Shown: positions 1-10,612, counted from the stretch's first letter. The stretch is DNA of 64,000 nucleotides from Brassica napus (GCF_020379485.1 NW_026015170.1:32538-96537), one strand, 5' to 3'. Translations and numbers: made by a program. Notes: a model not told the origin generated them from the letters alone.

Positions 1-1
1 G

Positions 2-1243
2 GTGATTTCTGAACTTAAAGTGAATAATCTTACTTATCAAAACACTGGTATGATGCACTTGCACTCTGTCCAGAATGTTGATGAAGGTCTAGGTAATGAG
101 GAGACACGTACAGAAGCTAAACAACAAGAGAATAATGAGCAATCTACCCTAGAGACCTCTACACCAGCTGATCATGCTTTAGAGGTAGTAAATACCAAAG
201 CTGAATCAATGCAAGATAACCAGGTAAGTGAAGCTCTAAATCTTACTCAATATTATTTTTTTGAATCGTCCACTTCAAGTATGAAACACTTGCTCTTGCC
301 CATAAGTGATGATTCAGATATAGGTACAATGGAGAAGCATCCAGAACCAAACTCACAACCTTACACCCAAGCAGTGGTCAATGGAGAAACCAATTGTGAA
401 ATAGGAGATTTCGAAAAGGAGACCACGATCCTTCCAAGGGAAATCATAGACCGACCATGGAAAGGGGGCATAGCTTCCCTACTGATCAAAGAAGAACCAC
501 CAGATGGACAATGCATCACAAAACCGTGCATATACCAAGGTAAGACCCTAGCCTCCCAAATTAGAATGAAACCTAACTTGCTCTATCTTGGTGCAGGTAA
601 ATTGGTTTTGAGGACAAAACCTTTTGAAGAGGGAGGGAATGATGAGGACCTAAAGTCAGTAGCTGGACCACCAACTCATGAGATCAACCATACAAGCTAC
701 ATTGGAGCCAGCAGCGACATAGGTGCACTCAAAGAAGGATATCTTTGCAACCATAAGGAATTTAACCGTGAAACCAGTTTCTATAGATTCTCAACTCAAC
801 CAGAGCACGCAGCGAATTGGTTTCATACCAAAAAGAGTAATGGTTTAGGAGATATGCCAGTTACAAGTCAGACTATCTACACTGCATCCGAATTGGTTCT
901 AATTAAGGAAAGTAATTCTTTGCTTAAGGAGTGTGCAACTCAAACTCACGTGTGGAAACCAGGAGATTATTCATTACATCTAAGAGCAGTGGGAGAGTTT
1001 CTACCATGCACCAGCAGCCACATGATCAAGATGAATCCCTTATTTGTCAACTTACCTTACATGGATGCATTCACACTTGGAGTTATTAAAGACCAACGGC
1101 TCTTTCCCCTTCTGTTCAGGCACGACTTAGAGACTATCCAGACATCAAAGGAGATCCCACGGATGCATTTATTTCTGCCCAAACTCACAAGATACAAGGA
1201 GAGAAGACAACTTCCATACATGGACAGATTCTGCACCAACTAA
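2..1243 (+). CDS. C-terminal part of a retrotransposon polyprotein, running into the 3' LTR (5' partial)
   Basis: An open frame of about 413 codons enters from the left edge, crosses the PPT and continues about 600 bp into the LTR, where it stops. I do not recognise most of it. The only clear link is [14 protein letters not shown] at about residues 201-214, which corresponds to the end of the integrase region of element B ([13 protein letters not shown]) and is encoded across the PPT/LTR junction. A second short WKGG stretch near residues 152-155, over a purine-rich run at about 458-470, and a WKPGDYSLHLR stretch near residue 318 resemble degenerate copies of the integrase C-terminal module. 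Catalytic domains are absent. The apparent first codon is just the window edge. Function unknown; long LTR-encoded extensions also occur in A, B and D. Confidence 0.6.
   Translation: MISELKVNNLTYQNTGMMHLHSVQNVDEGLGNEETRTEAKQQENNEQSTLETSTPADHALEVVNTKAESMQDNQVSEALNLTQYYFFESSTSSMKHLLLPISDDSDIGTMEKHPEPNSQPYTQAVVNGETNCEIGDFEKETTILPREIIDRPWKGGIASLLIKEEPPDGQCITKPCIYQGKTLASQIRMKPNLLYLGAGKLVLRTKPFEEGGNDEDLKSVAGPPTHEINHTSYIGASSDIGALKEGYLCNHKEFNRETSFYRFSTQPEHAANWFHTKKSNGLGDMPVTSQTIYTASELVLIKESNSLLKECATQTHVWKPGDYSLHLRAVGEFLPCTSSHMIKMNPLFVNLPYMDAFTLGVIKDQRLFPLLFRHDLETIQTSKEIPRMHLFLPKLTRYKERRQLPYMDRFCTN
626..639 (+). other. Polypurine tract of element C
   Basis: GAAGAGGGAGGGAA lies immediately before the LTR start TGATGAGGA and is identical to the PPT of element B at 42837-42850. 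It would prime plus-strand DNA synthesis. Confidence 0.8.
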
Positions 1244-1643
1244 GTCCAACGGCTAGTTTTTCACTTATTATTTCTTTCCAAGTTATTCTTTTAGGCATTT
1301 GTGTTCTTTTCTATTTAAACAGAGCTAAGTCTCATTTGTAAATCACCCTTGCACGAAATTAATAAAGTATTATTCAGTTTACAAAGTTTGTCTTTGTTTT
1401 GTTCAATTAGTCTTTAGGTGGATTCCTTTAGATTTCTTGTCCGTTTGCTTGTCTCCTTAGTTTGTGGATTCATTCTAGGATACAAGTGTAGGTCTCTGTC
1501 TTTGTGTGGATTCACATAGGCGCAGGCTTCTGGTCTTATCAAAGGGATATTTCCGCAACCCTTTGTGGCGACAATCGACCCATTCAAGCTTGACAACTCT
1601 TGTTGCCTTGTGATCTAGCCTTTGTTAGCTTAGGCTTGTATCA
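640..1643 (+). repeat. 3' LTR of element C (1,004 bp)
   Basis: Starts TGATGAGGACC after the PPT and ends GGCTTGTATCA at the satellite border. The first ~600 bp is coding in frame with the upstream ORF. A TATA-like TATTTAAA sits at 1312-1319 and an AATAAA polyadenylation-type signal at 1361-1366. The 5' partner lies outside the window, so the boundaries rest on the satellite junction and on comparison with element B. Confidence 0.8.
1312..1366 (+). promoter_or_regulatory. Putative TATA box and poly(A) signal in LTR of C
   Basis: TATTTAAA at 1312-1319, then AATAAA at 1361-1366, about 45 bp apart. This is the usual U3-R arrangement of plant LTRs. Motif-based only. Confidence 0.5.
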
Positions 1644-4600
1644 TAAAGTGGTGGAGAATCACCAGGAAGTTGAATAAATTCATAGGAGTTGGCAAGAAGA
1701 AGTTATCCCACTTTCAAATCAGGTGATTCCAGTTTCCCAGTTTGGGAATAAGACAGCTTTTTCGTCGTTCCAATCAAACCAGGATGAATCACTTTGTGAG
1801 AAGCTTGATTTGGATACATAAAGTGGTGGAGAATCACCAGGAAGTTGAATAAATTCATAGGAGTTGGCAAGAAGAAGTTATCCCACTTTCAAATCAGGTG
1901 ATTCCAGTTTCCCAGTTTGGGAATAGCACAGCTTCATCGTCGTTCCAATCAAACAAGGATGAATCACTTTGTGAGAAGCTTTATTTGGATACATAAAGTG
2001 GTGGAGAATCACAAGGAAGTTGAATAAATCTCATAGGAGTTGGCAAGAAGAAGTTATCCCACTTTCAAATCAGGTGATTCCAGTTTCCCAGTTTGGGAAT
2101 AGGACAGCTTCTTCGGCGTTCCAATCAAACCAGGATGAATCTCTTTGTGAGAAGCTTTATTTGGATACATAAAGTTGTGGATAATCACCAGGAAGTTGAA
2201 TTAATCTCATAGGAGTTGGCAAGAAGAAGTTATTCCACTTTCAAATCAGGTGATTCCAGTTTCCCAATTTGGAAATAGCACAGCTTCATCGTCGTTCCAA
2301 TCAAACCAGGATGAATCACTTTGTGAGAAGCTTTATTTGGATACCTAAAGTGGTGGAGAATCACCAGGAAGTTGAATAAATCTCATAGGAGTTGGGATGA
2401 AGAAGTTATCCCACTTTCAAATCTGGTGATTCCAGTTTCCCAATTTGGAAATAGCACAGCTTCATCGTCGTTCCAATCAAACCAGGATGAATCACTTTGT
2501 GAGCAGCTTGATTTGGATACATCAAGTGGTGGAAAATCACCAGGAAGTTGAATAAATCTCATAGGAGTTGGCAAGAAGAAGTTATCCCACTTTCAAATCA
2601 GGTGATTCTAGTTTCCCAGTTTGGGAATAGCACAGCTTCATCGTCGTTCCAATCAAACAAGGATGAATCACTTTGTGACAAGCTTTATTTGGATACATAA
2701 AGTGGTGGAGAATCACAAGGAAGTTGAATAAATCTCATAGGAGTTGGCAAGAAGAAGTTATCCCACTTTCAAATCAGGTGATTCCAGTTTCCCAGTTTGG
2801 GAATAGGACAGCTTCTTCGGCGTTCCAATCAAACCAGGATGAATCTATTTGTGAGAAGCTTTATTTGGATACATAAAGTTGTGGATAATCACCAGGAAGT
2901 TGAATTAATCTCATAGGAGTTGGCAAGAAGAAGTTATTCCACTTTCAAATCAGGTGATTCCAGTTTCCCAATTTGGAAATAGCACAGCTTCATCGTCGTT
3001 CCAATCAAACCAGGATGAATCACTTTGTGAGAAGCTTTATTTGGATACCTAAAGTGGTGGAGAATCACCAGGAAGTTGAATAAATCTCATAGGAGTTGGG
3101 ATGAAGAAGTTATCCCACTTTCAAATCAGGTGATTCCACTTTCCCAGTTTGGGAATAGCACAGCTTCATCGTCGTTCCAATCAAACCAGGATGAATCACT
3201 TTGTGAGAAGCTTTATATGGATACATAAAGTGGTGGAAAATCACCAGGAAGTTGAATAAATCTCATAGGAGTTGGCAAGAGGAAGTTATCCCACTTTCAA
3301 ATCAGGTGATTCCAGTTTCCCAGTTTGGGAATAGGACAGCTTCTTCGTCGTTCCAATCAAACCAGGATGAATCTCTTTGTGAGAAGCTTGATTTGGATAC
3401 ATAAAGTGGTGGAGAATCACCAGGAAGTTGAATAAATCTCATGGGAGTTGGCAAGAAGAAGTTATCCCACTTTCAAATCAGGTGATTCCAGGTTTCCCAG
3501 TTTGGGAATTGCACAGCTTCTTCGTCGTTCCAGTCAAACCAGGATGAATCACTTTGGGAGAAGCTTGATTTGGATACATAAAGTGGTGGAGAATCACCAG
3601 GAAGTTGAATAAATTCATAGGAGTTGGCAAGAAGAAGTTATCCCACTTTCAAATCAGGTGATTCCAGTTTCCCAGTTTGGGAATAAGACAGCTTTTTCGT
3701 CGTTCCAATCGAACCAGGATGACTCACTTTGTGAGAAGCTTTATTTGGATACATAAAGTGGTGGAGAATCACAAGGAAGTTGAATAAATCTCGTAGGAGT
3801 TGGCAAGAAGAAGTTATCCCACTTTCAAATCAGGTGATTCCAGTTTCCCAGTTTGGGAATAGGACAGCTTCTTCGTCGTTCCAATCAAACCAGGATAAAT
3901 CTCTTTGTGAGAAGCTTTATTTGGATACATAAAGTTGTGGAGAATCACCAGGAAGTTGAATTAATCTCATAGGAGTTGGCAAGAAGAAGTTATTCCACTT
4001 TCAAATCAGGTGATTCCAGTTTCCCAATTTGGAAATAGCACAGCTTCATCGTCGTTCCAATCAAACCAGGATGAATCACTTTGTGAGAAGCTTTATTTGG
4101 ATACATAAAGTGGTGGAGAATCACAAGGAAGTTGAATAAATCTCGTAGGAGTTGGCAAGAAGAAGTTATCCCACTTTCAAATCAGGTGATTCCAGTTTCC
4201 CAGTTTGGGAATAGGACAGCTTCTTCGTCGTTCCAATCAAACCAGGATGAATCTCTTTGTGAGAAGCTTTATTTGGATACATAAAGTTGTGGAGAATCAC
4301 CAGGAAGTTGAATTAATCTCATAGGAGTTGGCAAGAAGAAGTTATTCCACTTTCAAATCAGGTGATTCCAGTTTCCCAATTTGGAAATAGCACAGCTTCA
4401 TCGTCGTTCCAATCAAACCAGGATGAATCACTTTGTGAGAAGCTTGATTTGGATACCTAAAGTGGTGGAGAATCACCAGGAAGTTGAATAAATCTCATAG
4501 GAGTTGGGATGAAGAAGTTATCCCACTTTCAAATCAGGTGATTCCAGTTTCCCAGTTTGGGAATAGCACAGCTTCATCGTCGTTCCAATCAAACCAGGAT

Positions 4601-5043
4601 GAATCACTTTGTGAGAAGCTTGATATGGATACATAAAGTGGTGGAAAATCACCAGGAAGTTGAATAAATATCATAGGAGTTGGCAAGAAGAAATTATCCC
4701 ACTTTCAAATCAGGTGATTCCAGTTTCCCAGTTTGGGAATAGGACAACTTCATCGCCGTTCCAATCAAACCAGGATGAATCACTTTGTGAGAAGCTTGAT
4801 TTGGATACATAAAGTGGTGGAAAATCACCAGGAAGTTGAATAAATCTCATAGGAGTTGGCAAGAAGAAGTTATCCCACTTTCAAATCAGGTGATTCAAGG
4901 TTTCCCAGTTTGGGAATTGCACAGATTCTTCGTCGTTCCAATCAAACCAGGATGAATCACTTTGTGAGAAGCTTGATTTGGATACATAAAGTGGTGGAGA
5001 ATCACCAGGAAGTTGAATAAATCTCATAGGAGTTGGCAAGAAG
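1644..5043 (+). repeat. CentBr-type 176-bp centromeric satellite, zone 1 (about 19 monomers)
   Basis: Head-to-tail monomers starting for example AAAGTGGTGGAGAATCACC, with one HindIII site (GAGAAGCTT) near the end of most. This is the most diverged of the long blocks: variants include GTTGGGATGAAG (2391, 3095, 4503), AAAGTTGTGG (2171, 2875, 3931, 4283) and CTTCGGCG (2111, 2815). These recur at exact multiples of 176 bp (704, 1056, 1408, 352), showing higher-order organisation. The block ends at AGAAG, the left target duplication of element E. The family is recognised from memory as the Brassica CentBr/Canrep satellite. Confidence 0.93.
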
Positions 5044-5205
5044 TATCACTTTTAGTGATGTTTAGAGTGATCTGAGTATTTAGGAAAGATTAGAAGAGAT
5101 TTAGAGAAGATTAAAGTATGAAATGAGATTAAGAGTCTAAAGAACTAAAGAGAGACTAAGAGAGACTTCATAACTTGCTTAATCTTATTAATGAGACTGA
5201 GTTAC

Positions 5206-5214
5206 AAATATATA
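5206..5214 (-). promoter_or_regulatory. TATA-like box in LTR of E (3' copy)
   Basis: Minus strand reads CTATATATTTG here. The equivalent position in the 5' LTR is 10788-10796, which would drive the genomic transcript. Motif-based. Confidence 0.45.
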
Positions 5215-5508
5215 GTGTCGAGATTAGGGTTTTACAACACAAGAGGATAAGCTAAAGCATGTGGAGTCAAAGAGAGTGGAGCGCTTCTTTTGAATTGATC
5301 CAATGAGGTTCTTCACATGTGTAAGGCATCTAGTATCTTGGATAAGATCCCTTTTGCCTTTCCAGCTGTGCCAGACTGTCACGCCCAGCTTCTTCCTTTC
5401 CCTTAACGGTCACAACTCATCCTAAGCTTTGGGTAAAGCTTCTTCCCTTCAACCGAGTTACTCGGGTAAGTTTCTTTTACCTTTGGTCGAGTTTGGTCGA
5501 TACAATGT

Positions 5509-5552
5509 GTACGGCCGGTACGGCCTGTACGGCCTGTACGGTCCATCCGTAC
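5509..5552. promoter_or_regulatory. GTACGG iteron cluster in the LTR of E
   Basis: Four copies of GTACGGCCN at 9-bp spacing, followed by one inverted CCGTAC. The same cluster is at 11091-11134 in the other LTR. A similar four-copy cluster occurs in the LTR fragment at 15141-15175. Position within the LTR suggests a U3 protein-binding array; no factor can be named. Confidence 0.45.
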
Positions 5553-5661
5553 CAAACTCTCCCAAACTCTCCATGCTCTCCATTCCTCAACTCTACACTT
5601 CCTTATCTCTTTATCCCTTCAACCCCTCATCTCTTCTTCTTATACTCAGCTCAATTCAACA

Positions 5662-5675
5662 CTCCCCCTCAATCT
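5662..5675 (-). other. Polypurine tract of element E
   Basis: The minus strand reads AGATTGAGGGGGAG immediately before LTR start TGTTGAATTG, the plus-strand primer site. Confidence 0.85.
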
Positions 5676-5699
5676 TAGCTTTATGAAAGTCTAAGATTG
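5670..5699 (-). other. Hairpin overlapping the PPT of E
   Basis: Perfect 9-bp arms: CAATCTTAG (5670-5678) and CTAAGATTG (5691-5699), loop 12 nt. Elements F and G have hairpins in the same place with different but still complementary arms. Confidence 0.6.
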
Positions 5700-5716
5700 G
5701 ACAGCCATGAGATCTT

Positions 5717-5783
5717 CCTCATTAAAAACCTCACCAAGGAAAACCCATTGGGACAAAACCTTGATGAGGGAAAAAGAGTAAAG
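5717..5783 (-). other. Conserved CTCTTTTTCCC...GTCCCANTGGG hairpin block, element E
   Basis: On the minus strand: CTCTTTTTCCCTCATCAAGG, then TTTTGTCCCAATGGGTTTT, then CCTTGGTGAGG and TTTTTAATGAGG. The arms CCTCATCAAGG and CCTTGGTGAGG pair with one G-U type mismatch. It lies between the pol stop codon and the PPT. The same block occurs in F and G before the PPT, and inside the LTRs of gypsy elements A and B. Confidence 0.65.
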
Positions 5784-5801
5784 ACCTCACAGCCAAGGGG
5801 A

Positions 5802-8800
5802 TCAGCTCCTTCTCTTCCCAAGATCAATGAGGCCCAACCTGATGTGAATGGACTCCATTGTCTTCTGTCTCGCAGCCTTGGTGAACACATCAGCTAACTG
5901 ATCTTCACTCCTCGTATAGCAAGGTAAGATCACTCCAAGCACAATCATCTGTCTCACCTTGTGGCAATCAACCTCAATGTGCTTGGTTCTCTCATGGAAC
6001 ACCGAGTTGGATGCAATGTGAATGGCAGCTTGATTGTCGCAATGCATTGTCATTGGAGTGGCTTGATCAATCTCCAAGTGCTTCAAGATGCCTTTGATCC
6101 ACACCAACTCGTTTGTGAGCTTCAGCATAGCTCTATACTCAGCTTCTGCACTTGAACATGACACCACCTTCTGCTTCTTGCTCTTCCAAGTCACCAAGTT
6201 GCCTCCAATGAATGTGCAATAGCCTGTGGTTGATCTCCTGTCAGCTCTATCTCCTGCCCAATCAGCATCACAATAGCCCACCACTTCTGTGCTTCCATTG
6301 CACCCCATCCATACTCCTTGATCCGGCGAGCCATTCAGATACATCAACAGCCTCTCCACCATGCGCCAGTGATGTTCCTTGGGAAGCTGCATGTGTTGGC
6401 TCACCTGATTCACAGCAAAACATATATCAGGCCTTGTAATGGTAAGGTAAATCAATTTGCCAACAAGTGTTCTATAGAGTTTAGGATCATGAAATGGCTT
6501 GCTGTCTTCAATCTCCCCCTCTCTTGGTACTTTGTAGCCATCCTCCATTGGCATCCTTGCTGTCTTGCCTCCATAAGCACCTGCACCTTTCAAAAGATCA
6601 AGTGTATACTTCCTTTGGGACATGAACAATCCTTCCTTAGATCTACAAATCTCAATTCCAAGGAAGTATTTCATTTCTCCCAAGTCTTTGATTTCAAACA
6701 TAGACTTTAGGAATTCCTTGGTCGCTTTGATACCTTCCTTATCACTCCCAGTGATAATGATATCATCCACATACACAAGGAGAGCAACCATACCTGAGGG
6801 TGTAGTGAGTGTAAAGAGAGTGTGATCCAATTCTGACTTCTTGAAGCCTCGGCCATTCAGAGTTGTGCTCAACTTGTTATACCAAGCTCTTGGTGATTGC
6901 TTCAACCCATAAATGGCTTTCTTTAGCCTCAGTACATTCCCTCTCTTCACTAGATGTTCCAGACCTGGTGGAGGATACATATAGACTTCATCCTCAAGCT
7001 CTCCTTGTAGAAATGCATTCTTTACATCCATTTGCCACAATCCCCATCCTAGGTTCACAGCCAAGCTTAAAACAATCCTAATGGTGTGTAGCTTGGCTAC
7101 TGGTGCAAATGTCTCAATGTAGTCCTCTCCATATGTCTGAGTGAACCCTCTTGCTACTAGTCTAGTCTTCTTCCTCTCAATCGACCCATCAGCCTTGTAC
7201 TTGATTGTAAAGATCCATCTACTAGACACAGCTTTCTTCCCTTTTGGTAGTTCACTCTCATACCATGTATCATTCTTTATCATAGCTCCTGCCTCAGCTC
7301 CTACTGATTCCTTCCATTCCTTATCCTCCATTGCCTCTTCATAGCTTCTTGGAATGTGATTTTCATCCAAGTTTACCATGAATGCACAATGTGCTTCTGG
7401 ATATTGAGCAAAAGAACACACGGCCTGAGTAGGATGCTTCACAGCTTGGGCATTGTAGTACACTCTTGTGTTTACCCAACTGGAAGGATCCTTTCTCAGC
7501 CTTGTACTTCTTCTCAATACTGGCCCTTCTTGCGCCATCTCTTGTTCTTCTTCTTGTGGCTGTACACTTGTTTCAGACCTTTCTTCTCCTAGCTGACTTG
7601 CTTCAGCTCCTTCTTCCCTTAGCTGACTCTCTTCAGCTCCTTCTTCTTGATCATTTGATTCCACAGCTTGATCATGAGAGCCAGAACTCTCTTCTCTACT
7701 TGTTTCTTCATGGTTTGGAGTTCTTGTTTCATTCCCCCCCTCATGCTCAAGGTTGGAAGTCTGATGATCCGGGACTGGGGTAGTGCTTCTCCCCCCTTGA
7801 TGTCCTTGATTCATGTTGATTCCAAGGCCTTCTAGGATAATCCTCAAGGTTTCAGCTCTATCAGAGGTAAGATCCTTCAAGTCTTCTTGAATCTGTTCCT
7901 CATAATATCCTTTCTCTTCAACAAACTTCACTTCTCTAGATACTAACACTCTCCTTGTGTTAGGATCATAGCACTTGTATCCTTTCTGACTTGATGAGTA
8001 TCCAATGAACATTGCCTTTGAACTCTTAGCTTCTAGCTTGTTTCTTATCTCTCCAGGCACCATCACAAAACACAAACACCCAAAGACCTTCATATGCTCG
8101 AGAGAAGGCTTGTACTGATTCAGTACCTCAAATGGTGATTGTCCTTGAAGGATCAGAGTTGGTGTCCTGTTGATGAGATAACATGCCGTAGCAACAGCAT
8201 CACTCCAAAACTTCTTAGGCACATTGGATTGAAACATCATGGACCTGGCTACTTCCATCAAATGCCTGTTCTTCCTCTCAGCCACACCATTCTGTTGTGG
8301 TGTATAGGGACAGCTTGTCTGATGAAGGATTCCATGCTGAGCTAGGTGTAGCTTGAATGCTTGTCCCGTGTACTCTCCTCCATTATCTGACCTGAAAATC
8401 TTTATCTTGGCATTGTAATGGTTAGTCACATAGGATTGAAAATTTTTAAATGCATCAAGTACCCTATCTTTGGTTGGAATTAAGGTTAACCAGGTGTATT
8501 TGGATTTTTCATCAATGAAAGTTACATAATACTTATGATTTTCTCTAGATAGGCAGGTTGCAGTCCAAACATCAGAATGAATAAGATCAAAACACTTTTC
8601 ATAAACAGTAGTAGACTTGTTAAAGACAGTTCTACAATGCTTGCCTAAAATGCAAGCTTCACAATCATTATTCTCAAAGGAAACACCTGGCAACATCAGT
8701 TTTAAAGCCTTATTATGAGGGTGTCCTAATCTAGCATGCCACAATGCATTTTTACTTAAACTAGAACTAGAAACAGAAGTAAACGAGCAGCTATATCTAG

Positions 8801-10379
8801 AAACAGGAGTGAGATCTTCAAGTAAATATAGCTCTCCTTTAGTCACTCCCTTTCCAATCATCTTGCTGCTTTTAATATCCTGAAACTTCACATCATTAGG
8901 ACTGAATATAACATTGCATTGCAAATCAGTAGCACATTTCTTAACAGATAACAAGTTTGATGTAAATTCAGGCATATAAAAAGCTTTAGTTTCCTTATCA
9001 AATAGTTTAAGACTTCCTATTCCTCTAATAGGAATCTTATCTCCATTAGCAATCAGTACATTTCCATTCATTGGCACAATGTTTTTAATTAAGCTAGTGT
9101 CACTTATCATATGATGAGATGCACCTGAATCAATCACTAATGGCTTAATGTCATGAGAACTAGCAATATGCGCAAGGATACTAGATGGTTTGAATGCATG
9201 ATCATTTCTAGCAAAGTTTGCAGTCCTAGATTGATTTACCATTTCTATCAAGCTCTCATGCATCCTATCAGTTCTAGTTAGATTCTCATAGTTCTCTACC
9301 ACCCTAGCACCAAAGGAATACCCAAAGATGTTACCATTCTCCTTGAACATCTTGATGAGAGCATCAAGGTCGGATCTCCTTAGATACTCTTGATCATTGT
9401 TCCCACGGTTGCTTGATGCTCCAGTGTAGGCTACAAGAGACTTTCCATCACCTGCCTCACGCCCATCTATCTCCTTTCCTTTGCTTGTACCAGCTCCACT
9501 TGTTCCATCCGAGACATTAGCCCTTGCCTCACGGTCCTTCATGAACTTAGCCGGCTTGAGGTGAGGATGGAGTATCCAGCATTGGCTCTTCTTGTGGCCA
9601 TGCTTCTTGCAATGATCACAACTCCCATTGAACCTCCTCTCCTCAAACTTCCCATGCGCAGCCGCAGCCTTGTTTGCTTGTGGAGCTTCACTACCTTCCT
9701 CTTGAGTTGCTTGGCTTGCAAGGGACAGGTCTCCTTTCTTTGCAAACAACCCAATGGAGCCTTGCTCTTTCTGAATCCGCGCACACACATCCTCAAGATC
9801 AGGTAGAGTGTCTTCTCTAAGCAGGTGCTGGATGAGACCGTTGTAAGCCGGGTTCAGCGTGAGGAGTAGCCCAAAGACCTTGTCTTGCTCTCTCCTCTTG
9901 TTAAGCTCATCAGCATCCGTTGTGCTTGGCCTGAGCATCTCCATCTCGGACCAGAGACTCCTGAATCTCCCTAGATGCTTGGTGAACTCCATGTCTTCTT
10001 GTACAAGGTTGTTGATGGCTTGCTTCACTTCAAACACTCGGCTTAGGTTTGACGTGTTGCCGTACACCTTCTTCAAAGTATCCCACAGCTCCTTAGCAGA
10101 CTCACAGTAGCTGTATGCATCCAGAATGGCCGGCTCAAGTGACGCATGAAGCACAGACATCACCAGCATGTCCTCTTGATGCCACTTCTCTTCCGCCTTG
10201 CTTGCAGCCTCACCATCATCCTCTCCTTGAGTGATGAGTTTTGGAGCTTCTCCGGGGGTGATGTGCTTCCACAACCCCTTGCTCCCAACCGTGGTTCTCA
10301 CCATCCGAGACCACACCAAGTAGTTGGTTCCCTTGAAGACCACAGCTACCTTCATGTTCATGTTCATCCCACTCTCCAT
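5802..10379 (-). CDS. Ty1/copia Gag-Pol polyprotein of element E (1,525 aa)
   Basis: A single uninterrupted frame encodes the whole replication machinery of E. Gag occupies about residues 1-270, ending in a CCHC zinc knuckle CDHCKKHGHKKSQC (254-267). The aspartic protease has DSGA at 417-420. Integrase has the HHCC site (H548, H553, C573, C576) and the DDE triad at about D603, D665 and E701. An acidic linker (about 880-950, with EEGAE repeats) precedes the reverse transcriptase with YVDD at 1203-1206, and RNase H follows to the C-terminus. This PR-INT-RT-RH order defines Ty1/copia. The ATG at 10379 follows a 233-bp leader after the PBS. All catalytic residues I can locate are present, so the element may be competent. 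Products would act in cytoplasmic virus-like particles and, for integrase, in the nucleus. Confidence 0.95.
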   Translation of the reverse strand: MESGMNMNMKVAVVFKGTNYLVWSRMVRTTVGSKGLWKHITPGEAPKLITQGEDDGEAASKAEEKWHQEDMLVMSVLHASLEPAILDAYSYCESAKELWDTLKKVYGNTSNLSRVFEVKQAINNLVQEDMEFTKHLGRFRSLWSEMEMLRPSTTDADELNKRREQDKVFGLLLTLNPAYNGLIQHLLREDTLPDLEDVCARIQKEQGSIGLFAKKGDLSLASQATQEEGSEAPQANKAAAAHGKFEERRFNGSCDHCKKHGHKKSQCWILHPHLKPAKFMKDREARANVSDGTSGAGTSKGKEIDGREAGDGKSLVAYTGASSNRGNNDQEYLRRSDLDALIKMFKENGNIFGYSFGARVVENYENLTRTDRMHESLIEMVNQSRTANFARNDHAFKPSSILAHIASSHDIKPLVIDSGASHHMISDTSLIKNIVPMNGNVLIANGDKIPIRGIGSLKLFDKETKAFYMPEFTSNLLSVKKCATDLQCNVIFSPNDVKFQDIKSSKMIGKGVTKGELYLLEDLTPVSRYSCSFTSVSSSSLSKNALWHARLGHPHNKALKLMLPGVSFENNDCEACILGKHCRTVFNKSTTVYEKCFDLIHSDVWTATCLSRENHKYYVTFIDEKSKYTWLTLIPTKDRVLDAFKNFQSYVTNHYNAKIKIFRSDNGGEYTGQAFKLHLAQHGILHQTSCPYTPQQNGVAERKNRHLMEVARSMMFQSNVPKKFWSDAVATACYLINRTPTLILQGQSPFEVLNQYKPSLEHMKVFGCLCFVMVPGEIRNKLEAKSSKAMFIGYSSSQKGYKCYDPNTRRVLVSREVKFVEEKGYYEEQIQEDLKDLTSDRAETLRIILEGLGINMNQGHQGGRSTTPVPDHQTSNLEHEGGNETRTPNHEETSREESSGSHDQAVESNDQEEGAEESQLREEGAEASQLGEERSETSVQPQEEEQEMAQEGPVLRRSTRLRKDPSSWVNTRVYYNAQAVKHPTQAVCSFAQYPEAHCAFMVNLDENHIPRSYEEAMEDKEWKESVGAEAGAMIKNDTWYESELPKGKKAVSSRWIFTIKYKADGSIERKKTRLVARGFTQTYGEDYIETFAPVAKLHTIRIVLSLAVNLGWGLWQMDVKNAFLQGELEDEVYMYPPPGLEHLVKRGNVLRLKKAIYGLKQSPRAWYNKLSTTLNGRGFKKSELDHTLFTLTTPSGMVALLVYVDDIIITGSDKEGIKATKEFLKSMFEIKDLGEMKYFLGIEICRSKEGLFMSQRKYTLDLLKGAGAYGGKTARMPMEDGYKVPREGEIEDSKPFHDPKLYRTLVGKLIYLTITRPDICFAVNQVSQHMQLPKEHHWRMVERLLMYLNGSPDQGVWMGCNGSTEVVGYCDADWAGDRADRRSTTGYCTFIGGNLVTWKSKKQKVVSCSSAEAEYRAMLKLTNELVWIKGILKHLEIDQATPMTMHCDNQAAIHIASNSVFHERTKHIEVDCHKVRQMIVLGVILPCYTRSEDQLADVFTKAARQKTMESIHIRLGLIDLGKRRS

Positions 10380-10612
10380 GTTGAATGATGAACTCTCTAA
10401 GCTTCAGAAACTTTATCTTGAGTTGAATGACTTGTAGAACCCTTCACAGCCTCGATCTTCAACCCACACAGCTTCAGATGATACACCACAATCAGTCTTG
10501 AACTTGAAACGTACCCAGAAACTCTCAAACACACAAGAACACAAGAGTTTCTTCAAAGCTTCAACCTTGAGGCTTCAAAGAATCTCACACGACCTCAGGC
10601 TCTCACGAACCT

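Larger units (their letters stand above)
1..1643 (+). mobile_element. Element C: 3' end of a non-autonomous gypsy-type LTR retrotransposon (5' end outside window)
   Basis: The window opens inside this element. Visible in order are part of a long reading frame, a polypurine tract and a 3' LTR ending TGTATCA, directly followed by CentBr-type satellite (TAAAG, probably the right copy of a 5-bp target duplication; the left copy is not in the window). The PPT and first LTR bases (GAAGAGGGAGGGAA/TGATGAGGA) and the last LTR bases (TAGCTTAGGCTTGTATCA) are the same as in element B at 36961-43704, while most of the LTR interior differs. No protease, reverse transcriptase or integrase core is seen in the 640 bp before the LTR, so I infer a non-autonomous relative of B; the missing 5' part could change that view. 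Confidence 0.75.
5044..5661 (-). repeat. 3' LTR of element E (618 bp)
   Basis: On the minus strand it begins TGTTGAATTGAG and ends GTGATA, so the terminus is TG...TA rather than TG...CA. Contains four GTACGG repeats spaced 9 bp (5509, 5518, 5527, 5536) plus an inverted CCGTAC at 5547, and a TATA-like element at 5206-5214. Confidence 0.95.

Noticed and set aside
5961..10110. Plus-strand frames of 60-130 codons opposite element E
   Set aside because: They lie antisense to an intact gag-pol and show no domain of their own; the same holds for minus-strand frames opposite F, A and B.
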